A stretch of 64,000 nt of DNA, taken from NCBI GenBank assembly GCA_037127255.1, contig JBANSL010000013.1, positions 68,158,188 to 68,222,187 on the forward strand, given 5' to 3'. The DNA is from Persicaria tinctoria (taxonomy: Eukaryota > Streptophyta > Magnoliopsida > Caryophyllales > Polygonaceae). The translations under genes were made by a program, and so were the position numbers. Shown in pieces: positions 24,264 through 35,460 of the stretch; positions within the stretch are counted from its first letter, which is position 1; each line of letters starts with the position of its first letter. The notes under the pieces are model-generated. The model was given only the letters and a program-made list of their open reading frames with translations. It was not told where the DNA came from and searched no databases.

Positions 24264-25858
24264 TGTTGGAGAAATGTTCATTGTGGGGGTTTTCAGTTGT
24301 GTCTTTTGAACTTCCTTTGTCCCACATTGATTACAAAAGGGGTTGGGGGGATTGTTTTTAAGGAGGATTTTTTCAAGGGGTTATTGAGAGTTGGGATAGG
24401 GATCCCACACGCGCGCACTACCACCGCCGCCGCCAGTCCGGTCCGTGACATGTGTGTGGTGTGGTGCGGGTCACATTTTACGTCGGGTTTTAATTTTTAT
24501 CCAGTAACCGCCTCAGATGGTGTTGAGTTAGGGTTTGACTAATTCAGCGCCGCTTTCAAAACGTTTTAAAAAACTGTTTTGATTTTCCGAGATCTCCGCT
24601 AGGTGGAGCGTCCTTCTTCTGGTTTTAAAACCGACGTTGGCCTTCAGTTTTTCAACACAGAAAAAACCGATCTCCTCCTTTCTTCTCTTCTTCTGTAAAC
24701 CGTTCTGGGTCCTGGGTGGTTCCATTGCTTCAACGGCGAGTGCATGCCAGAGAGGCCGCTGTGTATCCTTGGGGGGCAACGCCAGTAGCCGACCTGCACC
24801 GTGGTGTCGGGGCGATTTCGCTTCTAAGGCAGTGGTTCTGTTTATACCACGCCACAGCCTTAAACACAGGTTTTCTTCGATTTCTAAAAGCGGTTTTACC
24901 TTTCAAATTGAGGCTACATTCGCAAATTCAATACAACAGACACAACCTGCTGTATTTCTTCAATTGAATTACTTGCCCAATTGCCCCAACCAAGACACCA
25001 TTACACCACGGACTAGTTGAATAGCAACTCTGAAAATCAATTACAACATCAGAAATTAGAGATTAATACATGAAATTCGACAATAACATGAATAAATAAA
25101 AATTAGGGATTACATTAGAAATTCAAAGATGGATAAGAGATTACCAAAGTGGAAGGCCATAGACATGAGACAGAAGGCCGAATAAAGGAACTGAAGGCCA
25201 AAGGTATAGAAAATGGTCGAACATAAGCTGAAGAGAAGGCCGAATAGATGCTTGTGTAGGTCTGCCGAGGGCCAAACAGAGGCCAGAGTGCTGATTGTTG
25301 AACAGAGGGCCGAATTGCCAAACAGAAGGCGGACAACGGAACACGCGAAGAGAGGCCCAACAGAAGCGGATTTGAACAGAATCTGAAGCCGAACAAAAGA
25401 GGAACTGAAGCTATATGGGATTGAGAAGGACGAACAGACGGCAGAGTAGGTGGAGAGGAGATGAAATCGAAGACATAATGGCGTGTAGAACCGAAGCAAT
25501 TTCATCTTTCATATTTGAGTTTCAAGAACTTGGGAATTGGAGTGCGGAATTAATTAATTGCGTTTAATGGAAAGCGGAAAGGGAAGGTGAATAGTCTCAC
25601 TGTCTAAGCGGAGAGAAGAAGAACGCGTCTGCATTTTTTTTTATTTTTTTATATTAATGTCATGGGCCGCTCCATATATATGTGGCCCAACGGATTTTGG
25701 AGGCCCTGTGCAAGTGCACACTTTGCACTTGCCCAGGGCCGGCCCTGTGTACTCTAGTAGCTATGGGTGGTGAGGACCTGTGTCGCTCTTTATTTACCTA
25801 TTCAAGGGGTGGTGAGGACTCGGACCTTTATACCATCTTCATAATCTATATCTATATA

Positions 25859-26287
25859 TCTATATAATACTTTAAATTAGAAGACTTTAATGACGTGTCA
25901 TATTCTCCTTCATTTTAGTTAATTCAATCAATCCTTAATTTTATACTTTTTTGTTTATTTCTCTCTCCTATTTTTAATTATTATCTCCTTTAATTATTAT
26001 TTTTATTCTTCCCTTTATCTTTTTAAATCAATCCTATTTTTTTCTTTTATTTCCAATACATTTGTTAACAATCTATATCTATACAATACTTTAAATTAGA
26101 AGATTTTGATGATGTGTCATCTTGTCCTTGATTTTAGTTAATTCAACCAATCCTTAATTTTCTACTTTTTTATTTTTTCCTCTCTTCTATATTTAATTAT
26201 TATCTCCTTTAATTATTATTTTTATTCTTCCCTTTATCTTTTTAAATCAATCCTATTTTTTCTTTTATTTCCAATATATTTGTTAAC
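25859..26287. repeat. Two tandem units of about 219 bp, possible Helitron 5' ends
   Basis: Units 25859-26077 and 26078-26287 both start TCTATA(T/C)AATACTTTAAA and continue TTAGAAGA...GTGTCAT, then T/C-rich DNA. The start resembles the TC-plus-AT-rich 5' ends of plant Helitrons, but no CTRR 3' end was found. The rest of 25756-26487 is AT-rich with no gene seen. Confidence 0.5.
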
Positions 26288-26487
26288 AATTGGGTTTAAT
26301 TCAAAAATTGAATTCAATTTAATATAGCCACTGAGTTTAACTCAAATTTATTTCCTTTAATTATTTTTTTTCTCCTTCTTTTTATCTTTTCAAACCAATT
26401 ACATTTTTCTTTTATTTTTATCACATTATCTACATATATATTCTTAAAATAAAAGATTTTTATCCTATATGATGATACATGGTTAGC

Positions 26488-27533
26488 TGTAGGATGGTCC
26501 GATCTTCGACAATCAACAACAAACTCAAGAACGGAAGCAAAGACTCAAGAAACAACAAACGACGCAGCAATCAAGGGACTCGATTTGACTGAATTTAGAC
26601 TCAATATCGACTAAATAACAAGGACAGGAACTCGACAAGAACAAGAGTGAAAGACTAGAAAATTCTAGGCCGGACTTGACTCGACAAAAACAGTAAATAG
26701 ACCGATAGAATTGGCGATTCGAAATAAGATAGAACGAGATAAAGACCCCAGGCCTCCTAAGAGGGTAGGAACCAAGTATCAACGACTACAAAGCCCACCT
26801 CTACAACCTTACACAACCAAGCGGACAACTTGGAGGCACAAGGAGGAGACTTGTGATTACTAGGATCACCAAGCTCTCGCGAGGTTGATGAACTCAAAGC
26901 AAACCAAGCAAGATCAAGAACCAATTTGCAATCGATGAGCAACGCTTCGAATCGATTGACTTTTCTCACAGATGTGTTTCACACAGTCTCTGTATTTCTG
27001 AACAAAATGGTACGTGAATGTTTTACAATGGAGGCAGGCCTTCTTATAACCCTAAAAGGCTGATTTTCTAATAAAAATAATAAATAAAAGGAATTAATTA
27101 AATAACCCTAAAATGACTTAAAATAACATAATTAATTAAGGTCTCTAAAATAACAACATAAGAGAGCACAAATCCAGCACATGGGAAATCGGTGGTCAGC
27201 ACCCAACAGCCCGCTCGCGCACGCCCGCGCGCCCTCCTACACGCCCGCGCACATTGTTGTTGGCTTCAGGCGCTTTGCTGCTGGCTTCCGGCGTCGGAAA
27301 TCTAGGTTCCAATGCACATGTATGCCTTTATTGGTGGCTCCGGGAGTTGAACCGTGCTCGAGAACAGAGAATGACTCACAAAGAGGAATGAGTCGCGTTG
27401 AAGCTTCTTAGCTCGAGCTCTAGTCATAGGTCCGTCTTCGAGTATAATCGGCGCGTCCGAAAGTGTAGATGACGGTGTAGAAGATGGTTCTGCATCATAT
27501 GACATCCCTACTTTTTTTGCCCATAAATGCATT
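26488..27533 (-). mobile_element. 3' relic of a Ty3/gypsy-like element
   Basis: On the minus strand a short peptide (27532-27400) contains GPMTRARAKKLQ, a phrase common at the C-terminal tail of plant gypsy polyproteins. It is followed by about 800 bp of LTR-like DNA that would end CATCCTACA at 26488. That DNA includes an A/T-rich leader-like run followed by a pyrimidine-rich 3' part. No pol domains and no second LTR are present. Boundaries are tentative. Confidence 0.4.
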
Positions 27534-27679
27534 TTAGACCTTTGTACAATAAATGTGAAGGAGTAAATTGAAGAATTTGTGAATTTTTTTTTTTATAATT
27601 ATATGAGAAATATTTAAAGGGTAAGAAAATTTATTTTTAATTATTAAATTTGTGGATACAAAATAGTAAGGGTAAAGAT

Positions 27680-28094
27680 TAGACCTGTCAAAACACAACC
27701 CGACCCGGTCGGCCGGAAAAATTTCCGACCCGAACCCGGAAATTTTGACCCGAATTTTTTTTCCGACCCGAACCCGAAAAACCCAAAATTTTCAAGGTTA
27801 TCTGGGTTTCGACCCGGTAATTTTGACCCGGTGACCCGATTGACCCGGTTGATTTATAATTATATATAATTAAATTTTTTTACATATAATTAAAATTTAT
27901 CACAAAATTATCAAATCGTGATTTTTTTTTAATTTAAAAAAGAAAAATTTGAAAAACCCGAAATCGACCCGAAATGACCCGAAACCCGGTCAAACCTGGA
28001 TTCAAGTCAACCCGAAAAACCCGAAACCCGTTTTACCCGAAACCCGAAGTGACCCGACCCGAACCCGACCCGAATGACCCGTTTGACAGGTTTA
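27680..28094. mobile_element. GACCCG-rich hAT-type MITE
   Basis: A 415-bp element with inverted ends TAGACCTGTCAA and TTGACAGGTTTA, flanked by an 8-bp target duplication GTAAAGAT (27672-27679 and 28095-28102). Both arms are packed with the 6-mer GACCCG and its variants CCCGAA and CCCGAC, and the middle is AT-rich. It has no coding capacity. Confidence 0.85.
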
Positions 28095-28102
28095 GTAAAG
28101 AT

Positions 28103-30731
28103 TCAAATACGAGTATATATACTACCTTCAAATTTAGTAAAAAAAATGATTATGTAACTTTTTTAGGAAAATTTATTTATTTTATACATATATAAAAATA
28201 GAAGAAAACTTATTAAATTCTGCATAAGTATAAATGTCAAAATAAGAGTACAGTACAATCCCCGCGCCATGGCGCGTGCGCGAGGAAAAAAATCTATTAT
28301 TATTAGGATGAAATACAAATAGTAAATTATATTAACAAATATATGAATAAATATATAAATGGATGAAATCGTTGCATTAGACTTCGTCCCTAGGATTCCT
28401 GAAAAAAAAATGGTTATATGAATAGATGAAATTGCTCCTAAAACGAAATAATGTAAGGTTAATTTACATAATGAAGATAAAAAAATGATTATGGGTGGGT
28501 GGCACCAAGTTATCCAAACTTATTTATATTAGGATAGATTTCAAAACAATAAGATATTTTAGATAATTGCGTTGGAGAAAAATAGGATTTGGGATAAGAG
28601 GAAATAAGAAGTCAAGATATGTGTTAGGATAGATATGAAGAGAATCTCAAATTTTAGATAATTGTCTTTTAGAAAATTATGATGCAACTAACTAAGATAA
28701 AAGGTAACATTCTTTTAAGAAAGAACATGAGATTATGATTTTTGTGTACAATATATGAATGAATGGATATTAATTATATCTAACTTTTGATTTCAAATCT
28801 TTTATTTTAAAAATCAAAGGTACTATAAAATATAATATCATCAAGCATATGAACTTAGTGCTCTTCCAATAGTTAACTTTTGCTGGCCCAATCTGTAATG
28901 ATACAAAAATCCAAAAGTCAAGAGACACAAAAAAAAAATTTTGAAATAAAAGAAAATTCGGATTTTATGATATTTGACAATTGAAAAGGGTAGAAGAAAC
29001 ATTAAGAAAAGCAAACAATGAAAATGGAATTCGATACATTTAGAAAAGGCAAAATTCAATTCAATTCAATTCAATAATCTTCAAGGTAGGTGCTTGTATA
29101 ATCCGACCTAAGCTAAAAAAAAATCACAGGTTAGTCATCAACAATATAAAAATTAGTAAAGCAAAGAGATCTCGGGCCTTGCCCACTTAAGGACCAAAAA
29201 AAAGTAAGGCAATGAGATAAAACATATTCAGCAAACAGTACGTGCTAGACCAGGAAATAGATGCAGCAAAACAAATTTGAATCTGGTCTTTACATGGTCA
29301 CAGAAGGTTTAACATTAAACCAATCACCTCCAAGGTGTCTTTTCAATCCATGAATTGCAAAAAGTTTGAGAATATTGCAACCTAATTCATAAACAAATTA
29401 AGTAATTGTAAAATTATCAAGAAGTAGCTTCTGACTAAACAATCAACGCAGATAATTTTCTGACTAATTTCGATCGAGTTACAACACATTAAAGGAAGAA
29501 TTTTCTTAAGCTTTTAACGTCCTTGTCCATTAGGCATTCAATATTCAAACCAAACTTATGTGCTTGACAGTTATGTATTCTCTTTACCTCACCCGTTGAA
29601 ATAACAAAAAAAGAAAGTGTTCAGCAATGATGGATGCTTTTACAATATTTAAATGAGGCATGTTGCTTTGATATATTTATTAACTGAAAGGTAGAATATG
29701 TGTAGAAAAAAAGTCAAAAAACACTCTTTATGAAGAAACCCTTGAATTTGGAAATGATGCTTGGAAGGCATATATAGATAATACTGCAACAATATACCGT
29801 AATAAAGAATGTGAAGACAAAATTAGAAAGAAAAGAAGAAAAAGAAGAAGATAATGATGCTAATATATAAAGAGAGGGACAACAGTAATAAAGAGAAGAA
29901 AATAGGAATGATGAATAGGCTCACCGAACATTTGAAAATGATAGATGGAAGAGGATATGTAATAAAATACCTTCGTTGAACACCGAAATGTGTGAGCTCT
30001 TGCCACCGGTTATCAGTAGAATTACAAAACCTGTGCACACTCCCTGTAATCATTTGAACTCAATTAGCAATCACAAATAACTGAACTCAAAACCTAATAG
30101 ATCGAAGTGGATCGGGACTATGAACTTTACCAAAACCCTATAATAAAGTAAAGCCTATAAATTGAGGGAGGAGCAATCGTACAATGATAAACGTACGTCG
30201 TGATAGACTCCTTAGGAAGAATTTTCTTAATAAAGCTTCAAAATGTTGATGCTTCCAAAGTAACCTGCCATCGGAATTATACAAACAAAATAACAGATTC
30301 AACAACAAATCTTCAAACCCTAGACCATCAATTTGGGAAGAAAATAAACACTTACTTTGAACATGGTCATCCTTGCAAATCTCTTTAACTAAAGCCTAAA
30401 GGACCTTGCCGATGCCTCCAATCTCACATATTCCGACAACTCCATCAACCATCCTCCTTCACCTTCTTCACCCCAACCTCCAAAGCAGAGCCATAATTCC
30501 AAAATTAGCCAATAGCAGCCCCAATACCAATCTTCAAAGCCCCAAGCCGTTGCTCGATCCGGCGCACTGATCCCTCAAACCACGTCGAATCTCTCAGTCG
30601 AATATCTGATTCGTGTTGAATCTCAGGTGATGAACATCGGCTAATACATGATCAGCTTGCAATGGGTCATGCAAGAAGGTGGAAACTCTCTTCTCCAATT
30701 TCTCCATCTTGCGCGCCAATAGGAGGTTTTT
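28103..30731. other. AT-rich non-coding region
   Basis: No gene recognised on either strand. Noted: a GC palindrome GCGCCATGGCGC at 28267-28278 in otherwise AT-rich DNA, and 29820-29860 rich in GAAGAAAA. The right part (30380-30720) has C-rich and T-rich segments of the kind seen downstream of the ABCF1-like fragment, possibly the rest of a captured gene. Confidence 0.4.
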
Positions 30732-30854
30732 GAAGAAGCTCTAGTGGCTGCCTTGGAGGAGGCAACAGCGGCGGCAGCCTTGCCATCCCTCTCGGTGACG
30801 ACGATGACCTTCAATCTTCTGAGCGGCTTTCTTCTTACTGGCGTCGGAAACCAT
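30732..30854 (-). pseudogene. N-terminal fragment of an ABCF1-like gene
   Basis: From the ATG at 30854 (minus strand) the frame gives MVSDASKKKAAQK, the N-terminus I know for plant ABC transporter F family member 1. After a short unrelated insertion and frame change it resumes as DGKAAAAVASSKAAT, also in the Lys/Ala-rich start of that protein. No nucleotide-binding domain follows. The fragment is upstream-complete, with a leader-like pyrimidine-rich sequence at 30855-31100, but broken. It is probably a captured or retained piece rather than a gene. Confidence 0.6.
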
Positions 30855-31543
30855 AGCTTCGACCTACAACCACCGCGGATATCCAATCAAGGAATAGATT
30901 GAAGCGTCCAGGGAGAAGGTGAAGGACGAAAGTAAGGGCGTGCAAAAGGAGATGAATCCCGGCGAATTTAGGATTAAGAGGAGAGGCAACCAGACGGGGA
31001 ACAAAGCGAAGGAGAGAAGGGGGAGTTGTGAACCAGTGAAGGAGATGCTGAAATCAGGAACCCTTGAGGCGAATGAGCCGATGATCTGGAGGATGAAATA
31101 AGGAAGGAGATTTCTAAAAAAAAAAAAAATTAAAAAGGGGGAAGGAAGATAAAACGCAATTGGCCCAACTACCTAAATTTAAGGACTGATCGCCACCTCG
31201 GCCAAGGCTTCTACCTTAAAGTTATATATAGAATATAGATATACAGATTATAGTCCACATTTAATCCCCCCCCCCCCCCCCTTTTAATTACTAATGTTGT
31301 AATATTTGGTCGATAATGGTAATATATCATAATATTATTTACTTATTTTAGTGTCGTCTATATAACCTATTTAAAGAAACCTATAATTTTAAAATTTTCA
31401 TATATATAACTGAATTAGTTAGATCAATTCTTATAAAAGAATACAAGTATTAGTTAGATTGATTCTTAGAAAAGAATAAAAATATTATTTATTTAATTCC
31501 CTTGACTTTTTTTTTATTGCTAATGTTGCATTATTTGATTGAT
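30855..31543. other. Leader-like DNA, poly-C tract and AT-rich DNA
   Basis: 30855-31100 looks like the 5' leader of the ABCF1-like fragment on the minus strand. A homopolymer of about 16 C lies at 31266-31281. The rest is AT-rich and no gene is seen. Confidence 0.45.
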
Positions 31544-32363
31544 AAAATGATCAAGTGCAAGCATAAAATAATAAAGTGCATGAATAATATTATAAAGTTT
31601 TTGTCATGTACGGTAATTAGGAGGTGGTAGGGTACGTGCTAATTTCAAATTAGCATTCTTATACTTTCGGCAGGCTTTGACTAACTTGTAGATTTGGGAG
31701 AGTTGTTATGGACCAGTACCCACACGAGAAAATGGTCCTTTGTGGTGTGGGTTGCGATTCACAATCGACTGCATACTGGGCGCATAGTAAAACATTAGAA
31801 GGGTCATTATGTCCACTCTGTAAGCAAGCTGAAGAGTCAGAGAGTCACTTGTGGTTTGAGTTCCCTTAGATCATGGACACTAGGGACAGAGTTTGGGCTT
31901 GGATTTGCCTACCAAGAAAAGCAGGAGGGATAGAGGACTGGCTTCTCTGGTTTGCTCAGGAGAGCCCCACGGTGCAGAAAACTCCAGTCTTTTGTGCAAA
32001 GTTGTTTGTCTTCTGCACCTTCATTTACTTTACATGGGTTGGGAGGAATGAAGTGGTTTTTCAGGGTGAGGCTTGTACTCCAAATATCGAGTTATAATAA
32101 AATGTAAATAACAAATCGCCTTGAGATGCAAGTGTAAGTCATCCAAAAAAAATGATGGAATTCTATGAAAAATAATATGAAGTGCATACATAAGGTTATG
32201 AAATGCAAGAATAAAATGATCAAGTGCAAGCATAAAACGATGAAATGCATGAATAATATTATAAAGTTTTTGTCATGTACGTTAATTAGGAGGTGGTAGT
32301 GTACGTGCTGATTTCAAATTAGCATTCTTATACTTTCGGCTGGCTTTGACTAAAATGTAGATT
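31544..32363. repeat. Direct repeat of about 151 bp flanking a LINE fragment
   Basis: 31544-31694 and 32213-32363 are near-identical (shared phrases AATAATATTATAAAG and GGAGGTGGTAG). Both begin with AAGTGCA-type motifs spaced about 20 bp apart. The repeat flanks the first LINE fragment. Confidence 0.85.
31695..32095 (+). pseudogene. LINE (non-LTR) zf-RVT fragment
   Basis: Two frames together encode the zinc-binding reverse-transcriptase C-terminal region of plant LINEs: VWVAIHNRLHTGRIVKH, then after a frame change CPLCKQAEESESHLWFEFP, then a TAG. A further open frame (31873-32097) continues the same domain. No endonuclease or RT core is present. Confidence 0.6.
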
Positions 32364-32379
32364 GCACAATTGGTATCTA

Positions 32380-33171
32380 TAATTGCACTAAAATGTGTAC
32401 GTGCTGAATGATGATGAGCAAGTTTGGGCTTACAACAAGAATGGAGATTTCACGGTGAAGTCGGCGTATCATATGCTCATTGAAGAGGTGGAGGTAGGCG
32501 ACGGGAAACCAGGACAAGTTGAGAGGGATGCGATGGGGAGAATATGGAAGAACATGTGGAAGATGGATGTCATCCCCAAGATCAAGTCCTTTGTGTGGCG
32601 AGCAGGAAGAGAGATTTTACCTTGTAAAAGCATCTTGCTCAAGAGGAAAACAGTGGAGGTTGCAAGCTGTCATGTGTGTGGAAGATACGAGGATGGCTTT
32701 CATGTCCTGTTTGAATGTGGAACAACAAAGAAAGTGTGGAAGGAGACGCCAACTCTACTGCGATTTCGGGATGGGAGGTCGGTTATGAACACCTTGATGA
32801 GAGTGTTTACAATGGGAGCAAGACCGAAGCAGCAACGGCGGGTAGTGACTTTGTGGAAGGTGTGGGAGGCCCGGAACAAGTGGGTATTTGAGGGGAAGAT
32901 TACTGAGCCAATGAAGGTGGTGAAGGGGGTTGATGAGTTGCTAGAGGGATACATGAAGCACATGTCCAGCTCAGGGAGTCGACTACAAACACACAAACAA
33001 GGAGGTAAGGCTAAGTGGGCGAAGCCGGGGGAGGGATGGGTTAAGGTGAATTCTGATGTTGTGGTATCTGAAACTAGAGGGTCCGGTCGAGGCTGGGGGC
33101 TGTGGGGGAGGGATGATCGAGGCGGGGAGGCTATTGTTTGCTGGTCATCGAAGTGTCGATTTCACAGATGA
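32380..33171 (+). pseudogene. LINE fragment: zf-RVT plus RNase H-like region
   Basis: A long open frame encodes GDFTVKSAYHML, then a zf-RVT domain (WKMDVIPKIKSFVWRAGREI; CHVCGRYEDGFHVLFEC), then the beginning of a plant LINE RNase H domain (PGEGWVKVNSDV). The frame closes at 33169-33171 inside the RNase H domain, and the next stretch (to about 33400) may be its shifted remainder. The upstream RT core and endonuclease are missing, so this is a 3' fragment. Confidence 0.75.
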
Positions 33172-34121
33172 GGTGGAGGTGGCGAAAGCACAACCGTTGT
33201 GTAGGCCCTAGGGCTAGCAAAGGAGCGAGGGTTGAAGCACATAATTATGGAGACGGACTGCCTTGCGACGCATTGAATGAAGCTTCAGTTGTGGTGGTTG
33301 ATAATGGAGTAAATGAAACCAACCTAGAATTGAAAGCGAAGCTAAAAGGTAAAGTTGTTGCTATAGCATCTCAGTCGATTCTCAAACTCAGCGTAAAGTA
33401 GATAGTGAGGTTGGTGGCCAACCAAAGGGAAATGGTCGACATCTGTGCGTCAGTGGCCACTTATCCTCCACCCCTCTTCCTTTCGGGATGATGTTACGAG
33501 GAGTTTTGCTTCTCGACACATACGAGCTGCTGGGTCAAAGCCGGAAGAGAACCCATTTCAAAACAATAGAAATGTTGCCCAAGCTCAGCACTTGGAGAAG
33601 CACAAAGATGTGAGTAGAGGGAGAGTTCAAATGAGGCCGGAGGATGTCTATGAGTCGAAGAAATAGTGGGATGCAGTGCTTATGGGTGTTGTCACTGGTT
33701 CTAAGGTGCAATACACTAGAATGAAGGAGTTGAGATTGCATAAAAGTGTCTTATTTTTGCACTTAATATATATAGTTGAGATTGCACATTAATCGGTTGG
33801 CTCGTTATTTACCTAATATGGAGTATTTGATATTTTTAAAATATACCGTCAACTTTAACAAAGAGAACATCATCATATTGGTTGTAAGAGTTTCGACTTT
33901 GTTTATAGGGCAACCTTGTATAATGAAGCCCGGTCAAACGAACAACGTACCTTCAGAAGCGAATGCTTTAGTAAGCAGACCCAGCAAATGCTGGGTCATA
34001 TTTGAGGTTCACAACTAAAAAAATTTCTTTTGCTGGGGTTGAAAAGAAAACTACATAGCCTTATTATGTTGGCTAACTTGGCCCAAAACTTAAAAGCCCA
34101 AATCACTCCCAAGTTGTTTTA
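33172..34121. other. Mixed non-coding region
   Basis: No gene recognised. Open frames at 33445-33666 and 33776-34018 have no familiar motif. TTGCAC-type motifs occur at about 33740, 33760 and 33783. Confidence 0.4.
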
Positions 34122-34123
34122 TA

Positions 34124-34359
34124 TTCCCTCCGTTCAACAAAATTTGACGTTTTACTATTCATGCACGCTTTTTTAGAGCTAAAAACTATATAAAATATCG
34201 ACTTTTTAAATAATTTTTTTTAACAATTTCGTAGTTATTATTAATAAGTACAAACTTGTTAAAAAAATTTTTTAAAAAAATGAATATTTTATATAGTTTT
34301 TATCATTCTAAAAAAACGTGCGTGAATAGTAAACGACAAGTTTTGTTGAACGGAGTGAG
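34124..34359. mobile_element. Stowaway-like (Tc1/mariner) MITE
   Basis: A 236-bp element with inverted ends TTCCCTCCGTTCAACAAAA and TTTTGTTGAACGGAGTGAG, flanked by TA on both sides (34122-34123 and 34360-34361). The CTCCCTCCGT-like terminus is typical of plant Stowaway elements. Confidence 0.88.
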
Positions 34360-34595
34360 TACTACTTTGTACCTGTACGTATGCAATTTACCTGTTTTTT
34401 ATTTTTTTTAGGTTTAATTGTTTACTGATACAAAAAAAAAAAAAACAAAAAAACAAATCCTCTAGTTATTTACAAACCCACCCGTTATGTAGTAGAGGTT
34501 GAGAAATTGGCAAAATTTGATCTCTTTTAACTTTAATACTTTTCCGCTCACCTAACTTTTATTTACTAGATCCGTCACTGCGTACCTTGGTTTAG

Positions 34596-34680
34596 ATTAA
34601 AAAGTGCAAGACTAAAATTATAAAGTGCACAAATGAGATTAAAAATGCAAGACTAATATTTCAAAGTGCACAAATTAGGG
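34596..34680. repeat. Four-unit AAGTGCA(C/A) array
   Basis: The motif A(A)GTGCA or AATGCA recurs four times at about 21-bp spacing, with A/T-rich fill such as GACTAAAATTAT and CAAATGAGATTAA. Confidence 0.8.
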
Positions 34681-35460
34681 AGAATCAAATAAGATATTAG
34701 TTTGAATATGAAATTTTCGAAGTTTTAGAAAAAAAAATGATAAGTTCAGTTCAGATGATTACTTCACCAACCTTTGAAGGCCTTCAGCAAAGAAATAGAG
34801 AGCAATGTTGTCTTCAGAAGCCAAATTCTTAAAAGAATTGAGCTAGCCATGCATATATCCTGCTAGCTGCAGTACTTCCTCCACTTGATGAGCTTTAGGA
34901 GAAGCACAACTAGACATTTAATTGGGCTATCAAATATAATCGAGTGCAGCTAAGTGTAATTTTATTGCACCCACTGACATTGAATCTATATGCCTCTGCA
35001 AGAAATCAAAGGTTCATTTTGAAACACATGCAGATCAACTAGAAATTGCAAGAATTAAAGGTACACAACAAAACCGTACAAGGAATGCTAATTTATCCGA
35101 TCCGCTCATCATCATAGGCAATAGATTATATAATATATGGAATTTCAACCAATTAATTAAGCTTAATAAAAAAGGACATAACGTACATGAGAACGAATTG
35201 AATTGAAGCTAATGTGAAAATGGATTAATTTTGTGTGGAATCGTTTTACAATGAATTGTATCAGGCACCATCTTTCACATACATGAAGTTATGAGAATTC
35301 TTTAGATCTCATTCTCCTATTCTATAACCCCGCCTGCCTACAATTAATTATAGCCTTGTTCGATCTGCTGTGCGCGCTGCTGATAGATGTACGATATCAT
35401 CAATCGAGGACGTAGCTAATTCCAGGAGTAGTCTAATTCCACAAACCTTGCATCTTCCTT
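34681..35460. other. Downstream region of the unrecognised host-like gene
   Basis: AT-rich, no gene seen. It probably includes the 3'-UTR of the gene ending at 35461. Confidence 0.4.

Larger units (their letters stand above)
18953..24938 (+). mobile_element. Complete Ty1/copia retrotransposon (copia-1)
   Basis: Two LTRs (18953-19598, 646 bp, and 24264-24938, 675 bp) both start TGTTGGAGAAATG and end AATACAACA. They are flanked by a perfect 5-bp target duplication GACAC (18948-18952 and 24939-24943). The LTRs differ by a 29-bp stretch near 24430-24475 plus scattered substitutions. A purine tract (TTTGTGGGGGA) precedes the 3' LTR. No standard tRNA-Met primer site follows the 5' LTR. The element sits inside the hAT element and is therefore younger than it. 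Confidence 0.93.
18503..25747. mobile_element. hAT-type transposon, split by a copia element
   Basis: The left end is CAGGGCCGTCC and the right end is GGGCCGGCCCTG, so the termini are inverted. A perfect 8-bp target duplication TGTACTCT (18495-18502 and 25748-25755) is diagnostic of the hAT superfamily. Next to each end is GGAGGCCCTGTGC. Without the nested copia element it would be about 1.25 kb. No hAT transposase or BED finger is recognisable, so it is non-autonomous. The right arm (25150-25440) carries repeated AGAAGGCCGAA-like subterminal motifs. Confidence 0.9.

Noticed and set aside
24637..25020. Open frame starting in the copia-1 3' LTR
   Set aside because: It lies mostly within LTR sequence that also occurs at the 5' LTR. 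LTRs are not expected to code, and no domain is visible.
29823..30388. Short open frames on both strands in 29.8-30.4 kb as possible genes
   Set aside because: No motif, low-complexity tails and AT-driven composition, so nothing supports a gene.
33445..33666. 73-codon open frame after the LINE fragment
   Set aside because: No recognised domain. Position suggests LINE 3' DNA, but this could not be supported.
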